From Inia geoffrensis (taxonomy: Eukaryota; Chordata; Mammalia; Artiodactyla; Iniidae): a stretch of 64,000 nucleotides of DNA. Location: positions 157,113,494-157,177,493 of the forward strand of contig CM070899.1 of the NCBI GenBank assembly GCA_036417435.1, read 5' to 3'. Shown here piece after piece: positions 23,930 through 34,862 of this stretch. The position numbers and the translations under genes are program-made. The notes beneath the pieces are model-generated. The model was not told the DNA's origin, made no database searches, and saw only the letters and a program-made list of their open reading frames with translations. Position 1 is the stretch's first letter; each line of letters starts with the position of its first letter.

Positions 23930-24440
23930 AGGTGTTTCTGTGAAGGGCTTTTGCAGATGTGAATTAAGTGCCACATCAGTTGACCTTAAGATGGGGAATA
24001 TTATCTGAGTGGGCCTGACCCAATCACATGAGCCCTTTCATCTGGTTTTAGGGTCGGAGACAGGGAGGTCAGGGAGATTGGAAGCAGGAGTGGGATTTGA
24101 GACACGGGAGATTCTCTGTTGCTGGCTTTGAAGGTAGAAGGGCCTCATGGCAAGGAACCTGGGGGGCTGGGAGTGGCCTCCAGCTGACAGCAGACTGTCA
24201 GGAACAGAGGACCTCAGTCCTACAACCACAAAGAACAGAATCCTGCCACAGCCACCTGAGCTTGGAACAGGGCCTCAGGCCCCAGAGGAGAACATGGCTC
24301 AGGCAATACCTTGGTTTTGGCCTGAGACAGAAAACCCAGCTGCACCATGCCCAGACTTCTGACCTACAGAACCGCAGGTCATAAGTGTGTGTTTCCAGCT
24401 AAGCTTGTGGCAATTTATTATGCAGCAAAAGGAAACAAAT
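23930..24440 (+). mobile_element. MLT1-type LTR (ERVL-MaLR)
   Basis: GCTTTTGCAGATGTGAATTAAG, CTGACCCAATCACATGAGCCC, TTGCTGGCTTTGAAGGTAGA, GACTTCTGACCTACAGAACC and GTGGCAATTTATTATGCAGC occur in MLT1 order. It is a solo LTR with no internal genes. Confidence 0.82.
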
Positions 24441-24649
24441 TCATATACTGTTTGAGCTGTGGAAACGATCAGGTAAAAGAGGCAAGTAGGGTTGTCTCTG
24501 GGGAGGGGGAAGGAGGGAAGGGAAGGGATTAGGGACGGCTATGTTTCCTAACCTTGCAGCTTTAAGCTATCTGCATGTAGAACTTTGATGTAAAGAAAAA
24601 CTAAAATTGAAAGATCATGTCAGAGACTACCAGCCTCCCAACTACTTTC

Positions 24650-24998
24650 AGTGGAATGTTTGTGTCCTCCCCAGATTCATATGTTGAAACCTAACACCCA
24701 ATGATGCTATTAGGAGGTGGGCCTTTGTGAGGTGATTAGGTCATAAGGGTGGGACCCTCATGAATGGGATTAGTGTCCCTATAAAGGACCCCCCACAGAG
24801 CTCCCTCACCCCTTCTGCGTGTGGGGACATAGTGAGAAGACAGCCACCTATGAACCAGGTCCTCCTCAGACATCGAACATGCTTGGTACCTTGATCTTGG
24901 ACTTCCAGCCTCCAGAACTGTGAGAAATAAATATTTGCTGTTTATAAGCCACCCAGTCTATGGTATTCTGTTACAGCAGCCCAAACGGACTAAGACAT
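24650..24998 (+). mobile_element. MLT1A/B-like LTR (ERVL-MaLR)
   Basis: ATTCATATGTTGAAACCTAA, TTAGGAGGTGGGCCTTTG, TTGATCTTGGACTTCCAGCC and GCAGCCCAAACGGACTAAGA give an almost complete LTR with low divergence for its class. It lies head-to-tail, about 200 bp after another MLT1 LTR in the same orientation. Confidence 0.88.
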
Positions 24999-25049
24999 CA
25001 ACAAAATCCATCGCCTCCTTCCACAGCAGTGAGCAACCATACTTCCCAC

Positions 25050-25340
25050 ACACCTGTGCAGTTAGGTGTGACCAGGTAATCAGGCCCCCAGGGCAGGACT
25101 ATGAGCAGAGGGACTGTGGGCTTTTAAGAGAGTGAATCTCTCTCTTGCATCTTCTCATTTCCTTTCTGCCTGCTGGATGCTTATGTAAACAAAGCCCTAG
25201 GGGATGGTGGAGTCATGAAATAGAGGAGGCTGGAACCCAGAAATCTGGCCCAGGGTGCTCGCAGATAGTCACTGTGTTTGAGCCATAATAATCCAGGGCC
25301 TACCTGTTACTGCAGCTTAGCCTACCTTCACTAATACAAA
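25050..25340 (+). repeat. Probable old LTR/MER-type interspersed repeat
   Basis: GTGACCAGGTAATCAGG..., CCCTAGGGGATGGTGGAG and a terminal GTTACTGCAGCTTAGCCTAC..TACA resemble the 3' part of an ancient LTR family that I cannot name with confidence. Confidence 0.4.
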
Positions 25341-26162
25341 GGTGGGAGGGGGTGGAGGGGATGGAAGGAAAACAACAGAAAAAGGCATATGAGGAGAGGG
25401 CTTGGTGGCATGTGGAGCGAGGTCTGTGCTTTGTGCTATAGTGTTCTTCTCTGGGGCTGGCTTCCTGGTGGCAGCCAGGGTTGCCAGCTCTGGGCATCAT
25501 CCTTCTTCCTTCCCAGGGAGTCACTGATGGCTTGCCATGCTAATAGGAGAACAAGCCATTCTCTGTTGTATGACATGGGGGTGGAGCAGAAAACCTTTTC
25601 CACGTCCTGTCTCCCAGTGGTCCTGGAGTGCAGAATAATTCATCAGGGCCCAAATGATGAAAGCCAGCTTCACATCTGGTGCACGTTTACATGGAGAAAG
25701 ATTAAAACCAGAAATGCTTCTGAGACCCAGCCATCGAAAGACTTAAGAGATATTTACAGGGTCGGCAACAAATGTATGAGGAAAGCATGTTAAAATGATG
25801 GATAGTCCCTTCCAGGCTTGCTGGAGCAGATGGCTCCCACTCCTGAGCTCAAGTGACGTGGGATCCCCCCCTACTTCACGATGATCTGGGAGGGTCTCTG
25901 GTCTCAATGGTAATTGTCTGTTCTTTTGTGAACCGCCTCCTCTGCCCCAACAATAAACCCCTAGTAGTCTGCCATTCGTAACTCGTAATCCCCTCCCTGG
26001 TGGATGCTCTGGGCCAGATGCTGCATTTTATCCTTTTGAGTTGACTCTGAGATTCTTTCCCAGCACTAGTCAAGGTCAATAAGTCCCAACCTTCAGGTAA
26101 TGCTTCATAGCTCCCCTGACACGTTGACACACATGGAAAAAGCACAAGAAAGGGGCCACTCC
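25341..26162. other. Intergenic DNA, nothing recognised
   Basis: No supported gene, RNA or repeat. Confidence 0.5.
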
Positions 26163-26250
26163 TTCCCACTCTACAGGTGAGAAAACCGAGCCTCAATCAG
26201 GCAGAGAGAATTCCCCAAGGCCATACCTAGCAAGATGCAGAGCACGGGTT
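26163..26250 (-). repeat. MIR SINE remnant, antisense
   Basis: TACAGGTGAGAAAACCGAGCC...GAATTCCCCAAGGCCATACC...AGCAAGATGCAGAG follows the reverse complement of the MIR core. Confidence 0.72.
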
Positions 26251-28367
26251 CTTTGGCCTCACCATGGTGCCTGCATCCCCAGCCTCTGGGAAGCTAGCTA
26301 ATTAATGTGGGGATTTATCAGATCCATTATGTAAGGGCCAGGTTAGTCCATTCTGGGCTCTCATGGGAATCCTGTCTAGTAAGTATTCCCGTTAATGGGA
26401 ATGGGTGGATTTGCCATGAACGAACGATGTAGGATAAAGACTAATTCTTGGCTGTTTGCATGTAGGACTTAGTGAAGAACTGAAGGATGATTGACAGGAC
26501 ACAAGGGAAGCAGTATTCTTTTTGTTAGTGATGAAGGGAGTTAGAAAGTGGGGCTGGATCATGCCCAGTCAGGTGGGCACTTCAGTTTGGGCACCGGGGG
26601 TCTGTTGTCACCTTCCAGATCACATCCTCATACATTCACTTGGTTTTCTGGGCTTGGGCTTCCTACGTAGGATGGTACATTGAGAGAGTCAGTAGCTATT
26701 AGACCTGATTTTACAGATCAACTAGTTGATTTAAAATTTTTTCCAAATGTAGTATGAGTTGGTTCTTTCTACTTGAGGCTCTTTGAACCGGAGCTTTCTG
26801 ACTTGGGATTTCATCTTTGGTATGAAACTTCTTTCGCATGTAAAGCAGAGAACTGCACAACCAGGGCTATTGATGTTCCAGGGAGAAAAAAAAAAAAAAA
26901 AAAAAAAGAAATGTTTTCTCCCAAGGAAAAGGAAAGGAGAAGTTGAAAATGAATTAGTTTTAATCACATTTCAGGTAACTTGAGAGCAGCCAAGAGGCTG
27001 CCATCTCTAACCAGAAGTCATTTCCTGAAAGTCCAGAAATAGTTCTCACTGCAAACAGCTGATGGAGGCCCTTTGAGTGGTTTGCATTGGCTCTGGTGGG
27101 TCACCAGGAGGCAAGCCCTCCAAAGGCTCCTCTTCAAGGGGACAAGGATGCTCCTGGCTCTGGGCTAGTCACTGGACAGTGCTCCGTGACATTCAGTGCC
27201 TCGGGGCATGCAGCCCCTCAGGAAATGGGTCCTCAGTGAATGGGTCCACACATTCTGCGGTGTCCATGAAGTCTCCCCTTAAAGACCTTTATCCACCCAC
27301 GTGTCATTATGAAGCAGTAACTCCCAGGCTGGGAGGGCCTGACTCAGAGACTGCAGCCCAGACTCCTGGGTGGGGAGAGGGAGGGAGCCAGGCTCATCTG
27401 AACCATCCCAGTGATGCACACAATTCTACCTACAGTTTCAGCATGCCTGGGACACAGTGGCAAATGGGAGGGACCTGGGGATCCCCTGAGGCTGCCAAGC
27501 TAAAGGGGACCTCACTCTTCAAGTCAGAAATTGTTGCAATATCACAAGGCAGTTTAAAATATTGTTGCAATATTGTTGCAGTTTTTAAAAATGGCTGCAA
27601 ACCTTTTGATAATGCTCGCATTGACTCTGGGCAGCTGGCAACTGTTTCAACCCAGAGAGCCCCGCGCAAGGGGAGTGGTGTGACCTCTGCTCCAAAAGGC
27701 AGCAGCCTCCCCAGGCTGTCCTGCAGTGCACCCATCACAGGCTCCCTCCTGGAGCCCTGAGCTTCCATGTAAGACTTCCAACCACCCTGATCTGGAAGCC
27801 AGCCTGTGGGTAAAGAAGCATATTGCAGCTGTTTCTCAGGTCTTGCCACCTCCAGACCTCCCAGCTGAGGCCCAAGTATCAGTGGAGCAGAAACAAACCA
27901 TCCCTTCCGGGCCCCCGTCAAAATTCCTGATCCACAGAACAATGTTTGTTGCTCTAAGCTATTACATTTAGGGTTAAACCAAGAAATGACTGACCTAGTC
28001 TGGATCAAAGAAAAGGGATGTCTTTTGATCCTGGGGAGGGAAAGACCAAGATGGTGGGCTTGGGTACGAGGTCTGGACTCTACGTGTGAGCTGAGGGATT
28101 TTCAAGGGACTTGACCTATTCTGTTTGACTTAGAGACTGACTTGAAACTCCCCTCATGGCTCAGGGAGAGGCCCCAAGTGGCGAGACCCTCAGACCCTCC
28201 CCTGAGAGGCTGGGTGGAGGCTGTTATGTGGACCCATCTCCATGGCACACCTCTATCTGGCACATGACCCATTTGGGGTCTTTGCAGCAGCCTCGTCTTC
28301 AGGAAGGTGATTGGGACTATGGCTGTCCCAGGCCTAGCCCCTCTGACACACTCTCTAAAACTCCAGG
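26251..28367. other. Intergenic DNA with an A-run and short motif clusters
   Basis: An isolated A-run of about 22 is at 26886-26907. A 14-bp perfect palindrome lies at 26717-26730, and three ATTGTTGCA motifs at 27530-27580. About 27600-27970 may be a decayed LTR (CTGATCCACAGAACAATG..CTAAGCTATTACATTTAGG). There is no supported gene; a 227-codon frame at 27077-27760 has no recognisable domain. Confidence 0.5.
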
Positions 28368-28381
28368 CTTCAAAAGCATCC

Positions 28382-28552
28382 TTTTTTAAAAAAAATAATT
28401 ATTTTATTTATTTATTTATTTGGTTGCCCTGGGTCTTAGTTGCCGCCGGCAGGCTCCTTAGTTGCGGCTTGCATGTGGGATCTAGTTCCCTGACCAGGGA
28501 TTGAACCCAGGCCCCCTGCATTGGGAGCTTGACTGTGCCACCAGGGAAGTCC
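28382..28552 (-). mobile_element. tRNA-derived SINE, antisense
   Basis: The reverse complement starts GGGACTTCCCTGGTGGCACAG, has GGTTCAATCCC and an A/T-rich AATAAATA tail. Near-perfect repeats are CTTCAAAAGCATCC (28368-28381) and CTTCAATAGCATCC (28553-28566). Confidence 0.94.
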
Positions 28553-28738
28553 CTTCAATAGCATCCTTACTGTAACATTATTTAATTTGAAAAATATTCA
28601 AAAGCTTAAAAAGTAAAAATTGTTATTAATCTCCATTCTCTCCAGGAAATGAATCCCTTCTTTGTTCTTTTCTGTCATCTTTTCCATCTAGAGACCAGTT
28701 TTCTGTATTTACTCATTGTGACAATCATTGTTAATTGT

Positions 28739-29300
28739 TTCCTGTCTTACTCTGCTACTGCTGCATAACAAAGTGCCCCACAACTCAGTGGCTCAAGATA
28801 GCAATAAACCTTTACTATCACTCACAGTTTCTATGGATTTGGAAGTGGCTAAGCTGGGGGGATTCTGGCTTGGGGTCTTTCTCACAAGATTATAGTCCTG
28901 ATGTCAACTGGGACTACAGTCATCTAAAGCAGGGGTCCCCAACCCCCGGGCCACAGACCAGTACAGGTCCACGGCCTGTTAGGAACCGGGCTTCACAGTA
29001 GGAAGTGAGAGGCAGGTGAGTGAGTGAAGCTTCACCTGCCTCTCCCTATGACTCCCCATGACTCACATTATCTCCAGAACCGTCCCTGCCACCCGCCATC
29101 CGTGAAAAAAATTGTCTTCCACGAAACCAGTCCCTGGCGCCAAAACGTTTGGGGACCACTGATCTAAAGGCCTAATGGGGGCTGGAGAATCTGCCTCAAC
29201 ATGGTTCACTCACAGGCCTGGCAAGTCGGTCCTGGCTATCCACCGGGCGCTCAGATAGGGCCGTGGGGCTGGGCCCATGGACCCTCTCCAAAGTGGGTCT
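28739..29300 (-). mobile_element. MLT1-type LTR remnant, antisense, split by a hAT element
   Basis: Left part: CTGCTACTGCTGCATAACAAAG, CAACTCAGTGGCTCAAGATAG and GATTCTGGCTTGGGGTC. Right part (from 29170): GGGGCTGGAGAATCTGCCTC and TTCACTCACAGGCC. Both follow a reversed MLT1-like LTR. The break coincides exactly with the hAT insertion at 28930-29161. Confidence 0.6.
28930..29161. mobile_element. Non-autonomous hAT DNA transposon (MITE, 232 bp)
   Basis: The ends are CAGGGGTCCCCAAC and, at the other end, CGTTTGGGGACCACTG, forming imperfect terminal inverted repeats. A perfect 8-bp target duplication ATCTAAAG lies at 28922-28929 and 29162-29169; 8 bp is the hAT signature. It has no transposase. 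The GGCCACAGACCAGTACAGGTCC and GTCTTCCACGAAACCAGTCC blocks are those of an abundant mammalian hAT MITE whose exact name I do not assert. Confidence 0.92.
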
Positions 29301-29362
29301 GGTGGGCTGGCTTCCAAGAGCGAGTGTCCCAAGAGACGGAAATGGGAGGGCACAGCATTTTT

Positions 29363-29564
29363 TTTTTTTTTGCGGTACGCGGGCCTCTCCCTGTTTTGGC
29401 CTCTCCCGCTGCGGAGCACAGGCTCCGGACGCGCAGGCTCAGCGGCCATGGCTCACGGGCCCAGCCGCTCCGCGGCATGTGGGATCTTCCCGGACCGGGG
29501 CACGAGCCCGTGTCCCCTGCATCGGCAGGCGGACTCTCAACCACTGCGCCACCAGGGAAGCCCT
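29363..29564 (-). mobile_element. Short CHR-type SINE, antisense
   Basis: The reverse complement begins GGCTTCCCTGGTGGCGCAGTGG; the T-run at the left is its poly-A tail. Direct repeats GGGCACAGCATTTT flank it (29348-29361 and 29565-29578). It is little diverged from its relatives, so relatively young. Confidence 0.96.
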
Positions 29565-29579
29565 GGGCACAGCATTTTT

Positions 29580-31049
29580 AAAACCTGGCACCCAGAAGTC
29601 ACATGGCAGTACTTCCTTCCACAGTACCCTCTGGACTGGGGCAGTCACAAGGTTCCCTGCTTCAGGGAGGACACCTCTTGATGGGCGAGTAGCAAGGTTC
29701 TAGAAGAGTGTATGGGATGGGATGTATTTCTGTGGCATTCTTTAGGAAATAAAACCTGCCATAGGGAGTGAGGGTGCCAGAGGCCTTTCCATGCTGAAGT
29801 GGGAGGGTGTCTAATTCTATGGCAGTTCATAAGGACATTGGGGAGGCCTGAAAAGCCACAGCCTTATCTCCCTTCCCTCCTCCTGGGAAACCGAAGCTCT
29901 TTTTGAGAAAAAGAGGTGTTATTTTCTTTTAAAGATAAACTATAATTTTATGTGTCAAGGTGAGATACGTCTCCACTTCAAACTGTGGTCACTGTGGAAT
30001 CTGGCCCCAGTGGGAGAGAGGCTCCAGCAGCCTGAGGGTGAGCTCCTGAGATGGTACCCAAGGCCACTTCGCAGAGGGAATGCTGAGAATGCCCCCCACA
30101 GAGCCCTGCTGCACCCTGGATGTGTCTCCCAGGGCCTCTGCAGGAGAGACAGGAGAAAATTTAATCTCTGGTCTTCCCAGCCTCCCTCGGAGCTGGGCAT
30201 GCCTCTGACTCCTCTTGGACCAATGGGATCTTAGGGGGCCCATGGAGATAAGGCATCCCAGAAACCCCAGGACAGGGAGAGGTGGACCCTTGCCACCTTC
30301 TGCTTGCCGTGTGTGCCAGGGCTTCCTGTGGGAAGGCCTGGAGGGATAAGGCCTGGGGAAGCACGACAGTGGGACATGTGGACAGCAAAGCTGCCTGGCC
30401 GTCCTCTGGGTCCTTCCTCCTGTGGGCACTGAGGCTGCTTCTCTCCACCTGCTGTGCACAGAGTCTCCAGGGAACAGAGTCTCCAGGGAACAGAGCCCCA
30501 GGAGGAGGCCTGATGGATGGAGGGACAGTCCTGCTGGTGGGTGGTTCACACAGCAGGCCTCCTGAGGGCCCTTGTCAGCAGAGCAGCTGCCCCGCTGAGT
30601 ATCTTGGATCCGCCCTGCTGCAGGGGGAGCATGGGGAGCATGGGGAGAAGCGTGTAGCTGGAGCCAGGGGGCTTCCTAGAGAGGTGATGCAGCCAGCAGA
30701 CGGGGAGGGGGGGTCTGGTTTGGAGACCCAGCTGGACCACCTCTACCACCTGGTGTCTGCATCCTAAAACCGGAAGCGTCCTCCTCCATCAGAGGATAAA
30801 CAGCCCAGTGTTAGAAAGGGCTCCGGATGAAGCCCCACCCATGGGAGACAGCCACCAGTGGTAGCAGAAGGGGCAGGAGGGCAGGGTGTGGGTGGAACCA
30901 CGCCTGGACTGTCCCGGACACCCTCAAACTCGGGGGCACCACAGAGGGCCAAACAGCTCTTGCTTTTCTCCCCAACACTACTTTGAAAGTTTTCACCCTG
31001 AAAGAGGAATGCATCGAACACTCTTTATGCCGATTCACCAGTTGTTGAG
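29580..31049. other. Intergenic GC-rich DNA, nothing recognised
   Basis: There is a 16-bp tandem duplication AGTCTCCAGGGAACAG at 30462-30493 and short GGGGAGCAT repeats near 30628-30648. No supported gene. Confidence 0.5.
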
Positions 31050-31310
31050 TTTTTGCCATGCTTCCCTTTATTTCTCTTTCCATGTATCTTTCTGTATCTA
31101 TTTTTTCCTGAATTGTTTGAAAGTGTGTTGTTAACATCATGACACCTTACTCCTAAATATTTCCAAAAATGAGGACTTGCTCCTTGAGAAGCCACAAAGC
31201 CATAATTGCATCTAAGAGGTTCATCGTCCTTTTATGACAATTACATAATATGCAAACCATATTTAAATTTTTTGCAATGGCTTTTAAGCTCTTTTTCTAG
31301 TCACACATCT
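31050..31310 (-). mobile_element. Old LINE-1 3' UTR fragment, antisense
   Basis: GTTGTTAACATCATGACACC, TTACTCCTAAATATTTCC, GACAATTACATAATATGC and ACCATATTTAAATTTTTTGC follow the reverse complement of the L1M 3' UTR. It is the same family type as the fragment at 10060. Confidence 0.65.
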
Positions 31311-31796
31311 CTTCTTTATCAATCAAACTGAGAAAGCCACACTCTCACTGAAACATGCCCCACCTTGGGTATTTCTATGGAGCCTGCCCACCTTGACGCT
31401 GGGTGGGGGGTGGTGAGGGAGTCACCAGGGACCAGGATATCTCACTGTCCCCCTGCTATCCTGGTCTGGCCCTGAAGGGATGGAGCTGAGCCCTGACAAA
31501 AGCACCATGGGTTTTCCTGCCTTTAAGCGGCTTGGTCTTTAGACCAAGGCTTTAGACTGTAGACCTGGGCTATCTCAAGCCACAGGGCTGCCCTCAGGCC
31601 CCCAGCCATCTGTAGCCTTGTCCCCACCTGGTCACCATCTCACTCCTTCTTATGAAGACAGAGAAGAACACCCATCCCCTCCCTCAAACTGCCTTCCAGA
31701 AGGAAGGGGATTATGTCTGGAAGAAATCAGTAGTCTACATTTGTCCACTCACGGATGACATGGAGCACTATTATCTGGTCCCCACCATGGCCCCAT

Positions 31797-32155
31797 GGTA
31801 CGGGCTGAATATTTGTGTGCCCCCCCCCCAATCCATTTGTTGGAGCTCCAGCCCCCAATGTATTAAGAGATGGGAGGTAATTAGGTTTAGAGGTCATGAG
31901 TAGGGCCCCCATGATGGGATTAGTGCCCTTATCAGGAGTGGAAGAGACACCAGAGCTTCTCTCCACCCGGTAAGGACACAGCAAGAAGCTGGTTGTCTGC
32001 AAGCCAGGAAGAGAGTTCTCACCAGATATTGAATCTGTCGGCATCTTGATCTTGGATTCCCAGCCTCCAGAACTTTGAGAAGTACATGTCTGTTGTCTGA
32101 GTCACCCAGCCTACAGGATTTTGTTACAGCAGCCAGAGCTGACTGAGGCAGCCTG
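31797..32155 (+). mobile_element. MLT1-type LTR (ERVL-MaLR)
   Basis: GAATATTTGTGTGCCCCCC, GGAGGTAATTAGG, GGGATTAGTGCCCTTATCAG, CATCTTGATCTTGGATTCCC and TTTGTTACAGCAGCCAGAGC occur in MLT1 order. Solo LTR. Confidence 0.85.
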
Positions 32156-32156
32156 T

Positions 32157-32275
32157 GAGGAGGGGATAACTTTCCCACTGCACAGGGGAAGCCCTCTCTG
32201 AGAGGCGTAGGGGCTACACCAAGTCACACCCAGGGCCTAGGTTGCAGCCCTGTCCAGATTCCAAGCCCAGCTGAT
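32157..32275 (-). repeat. Probable MIR remnant, antisense
   Basis: GGGGAAGCCCTCTCTGAGAGG..CACCAAGTCACACCCAGGGCC..TCCAGATTCCAAGCCC weakly follows a reversed MIR core. Confidence 0.45.
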
Positions 32276-34464
32276 CAGTTGGAAATGCTTTGGGCTGCAA
32301 GTAACAGAACCCAGTCAACAGTCACTTAAATAAACAGGGATCTCCCATCAGAAGATGACAGGGCTGGAGAAGTGCTCAGGGTGCCCATGGGGGCCCAGCA
32401 TCTTCTCCCTACCCCTTCACCAACTTTAAATGTTGGCGTTTTGCTCTAGAAACACTGGCCACAGCTCCAGGTCTGCAACTGGAGCTAGAAGTGCATCGGG
32501 GGCTGGGGGGAAGCACAGAAGAACACAACCTATACCCTCTGTAAGAGGCAGCAGCTTTCCCAGAAGACTTCTGCTTTATCTTGGCACGCCATGCCAGTCT
32601 CTGAGTAGATTGATGAAGCAATTCTCTGGGGCATGTCCCGTGTCGCCTCACCCCCCAACGCGCCCAGCACCTGTTAGCAGAGCCTGCTTTGACTCGGGGT
32701 GTTTGCCAAGTCGGGACTGTCCAAGAAGTCATTGAAATTCACAGTGCCCTGTGAGGTTTCATAGGATCCCTAGCAAATGAGCATGCTCTGGTGTGTGGTG
32801 TTTGTTTTCCTAGTGGGAAGGGGCAGAAGACGGGGTGTTTCTAATTCCGTACCTCTGGCCCGTCTCTGAAATGTTCCAGGGCTTTCATGGTGAGGGTTGA
32901 TGGCCTGTTTGTTGGAGGGATTTTCAAGTTCGCCATGGGCTTTGTCAAGGTGGCAGTGACCCCACGGAGCCTCCTCGCAGGCAGGAAGGGGGTTCCCCTG
33001 GAGGTCCTTCTTCCTCCAGCCACGCATCGTGGCTCTACCTTCTCCTGCTAAGATAAATGATGTCACACAGGATCACTGTAAAGTGGGTGGCCCTGGCAAG
33101 GGCTGGTCCAGCGGCCATGCTGCCCTAAATGCCGCCCTTGCACTGTGACACTGAGGCTTGGGGTGACCAGGCCCCTCCCAATACTCCCAGACAGCCAGCC
33201 AGCTCTCTCCCCTCCAGGCCCAGCCTACCTGCAGCCTCTCCTTGCAGCCTCCCTGCAACACACATCCTTTTTCGCCTGTGCTCCTCTCTGGCCCCCGTTT
33301 CTCCTCCTGAGGCCCCGGGCTCAGCCCCGACTTGCCCAGCTGATGAGAGTTATCTTGCCCGTGGCCGCATCTTTTTGTCATTAGCTGTGCTGGGCTCAGG
33401 CCTTCACAGGGGGCTGTGCTCCTGGGCTCCTCCAGCAGGACCCCCACCTGCCCCACCGGGGATCATAGGCACCCTCCACCTTCCTTGGGCCTCTGGTCAG
33501 TTTTGGACTTTGGGGAGTCCCAGAAGGAAATCACAGGGAGAGAGGAGGAGGGGCCCTCCCCTGGGGTCTATGTAGATTGGCTGTGTCCCTTGGGAGCAGG
33601 TCATGGCTTTGAAGGAACCCCTTTCCACTCAGCTGTTTCCTGGTTCCAGGCACTGCCTGCCTGCCCCATGAGGACCCTGGATAGTAATGGCCCCTCGCCT
33701 GCTCTTATTTCCCCGAGGGGATGCCCTGTCCCTGTGATTTCCCTACTTGCTAGCATCCTTGTCAAGGCCACATGCGCTCCCCCAGGCATGTGAGCGCATT
33801 TGCATCTGTGGCCAGCCCGACCCTTGCCCCTCCAGGTTAGCTGGAAACACAGACAGGGTTAAATGTTTCTCCCGAAAGCCGGGGTAACTGCAGTGTTCTC
33901 CACTGGAATACAATTGTAAAGTGGATCTAGTTCCACAAATGTTGGCTGATTGTAGGTATTGAGGTGTGGCTTCTGGGCTAAGTACCCAGGGCACTAGATC
34001 GCAGATGCTCACAGCCAGGACAGGAGAAGGCAGCCGAGCTCTGGGGAGCCACCGGGAGGAGTTTCCAAGGAAGGTGAGGCATGTGCGGGGGGCTGGGTGG
34101 GTGGGCTACCAGGTTTTCGGGTCCACCAAGGAAGAGAGGGAGTTGGGGGTGCGATGGCAGAGGCAGCCCAGGACCAATGAGGCATGCTCAGGGGCCGGGA
34201 AGTCTGACCGGCTGGAGAAGAGCCCTCCGAGAGGCAGGTGCCGCCTGCTGATGGCAGGGCCCTAGGAGCTTGTCAAGGGCAGAGGGTCATATGTTGGGGA
34301 GTCCCCGACACAGGCAGGGGCCCACGGGGGCCTCCGAGAGGAGTGCACAGGTTGGCGGAGGCAGCTGGATGCCCTAAGGAAGGATGGGTAAGGGAGGAAG
34401 GGAGAAGCTTCAGATGTTCAGGAAAGAAGAAGAGGAGGAGGGGCCCAGAGCCTTGGGGCAGCTG
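32276..34464. other. Intergenic GC-rich DNA, nothing recognised
   Basis: No supported gene, RNA or repeat; open frames here are short and lack domains. Confidence 0.5.
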
Positions 34465-34862
34465 AGAGGACCATACGTTGAGGAGCTGGGTCCTCCGCTC
34501 TGCTGTGTGACACTGGGCTGGCTAGTGAACCTCTCTGAGCCTGCTTCCCCAGCTAAAAAAGCTGCTTTGTGGGTGGGGCATCAAATAATGCAATGCTCCA
34601 GGGGCTTCCCTGGTAGTGCAGTGGTTGAGAGTCCGCCTGCCGATGCAGGGGACGCGAGTTCGTGCCCTGGTCCGGGAAGATCCCACATGCTGCGGAGCGG
34701 CTGGGCCCGTGAGCCATGGCTGCTGAGCCTGCGTGTCCGGAGCTTGTGTTCCACAGCGGGTGAGGTCACAGCAGTGAGACGCCCGTGTACCGCAAAAGAA
34801 ATAAAAAATAATAATGCAATGCTCCAGCCTGGGTGTGGCACCCACCACATAGCAGGTGCGTG
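34465..34862 (+). repeat. MIR SINE remnant split by a CHR-type SINE
   Basis: GTGTGACACTGGGCTGGCTAG..AACCTCTCTGAGCCTGCTTC lies on the left and GGCACCCACCACATAGCAGG on the right of the SINE at 34602-34809. Together they follow a MIR interrupted by the later insertion. Confidence 0.7.
34602..34809 (+). mobile_element. Short CHR-type SINE with 18-bp target duplication
   Basis: Starts GGGCTTCCCTGGTAGTGCAG and ends GTGTACCGCAAAAGAAATAA. A perfect 18-bp repeat AATAATGCAATGCTCCAG lies at 34584-34601 and 34810-34827. Confidence 0.97.

Noticed and set aside
26886..26907. A-run as the tail of a processed pseudogene
   Set aside because: No coding similarity upstream of the run and no convincing target duplication.
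27077..27760. 227-codon plus-strand frame
   Set aside because: No domain or family resemblance, and its right end overlaps a probable decayed LTR.
29210..29703. Several overlapping frames with peptides such as RYAGLSLLWPLPLRSTGSG, repeated at many places in the window
   Set aside because: They are translations of CHR-type SINE copies, not a protein family.
30462..30493. Short direct repeats considered as a CRISPR-like array
   Set aside because: Only two adjacent 16-bp copies without spacers, in a mammalian genome; a simple tandem duplication.
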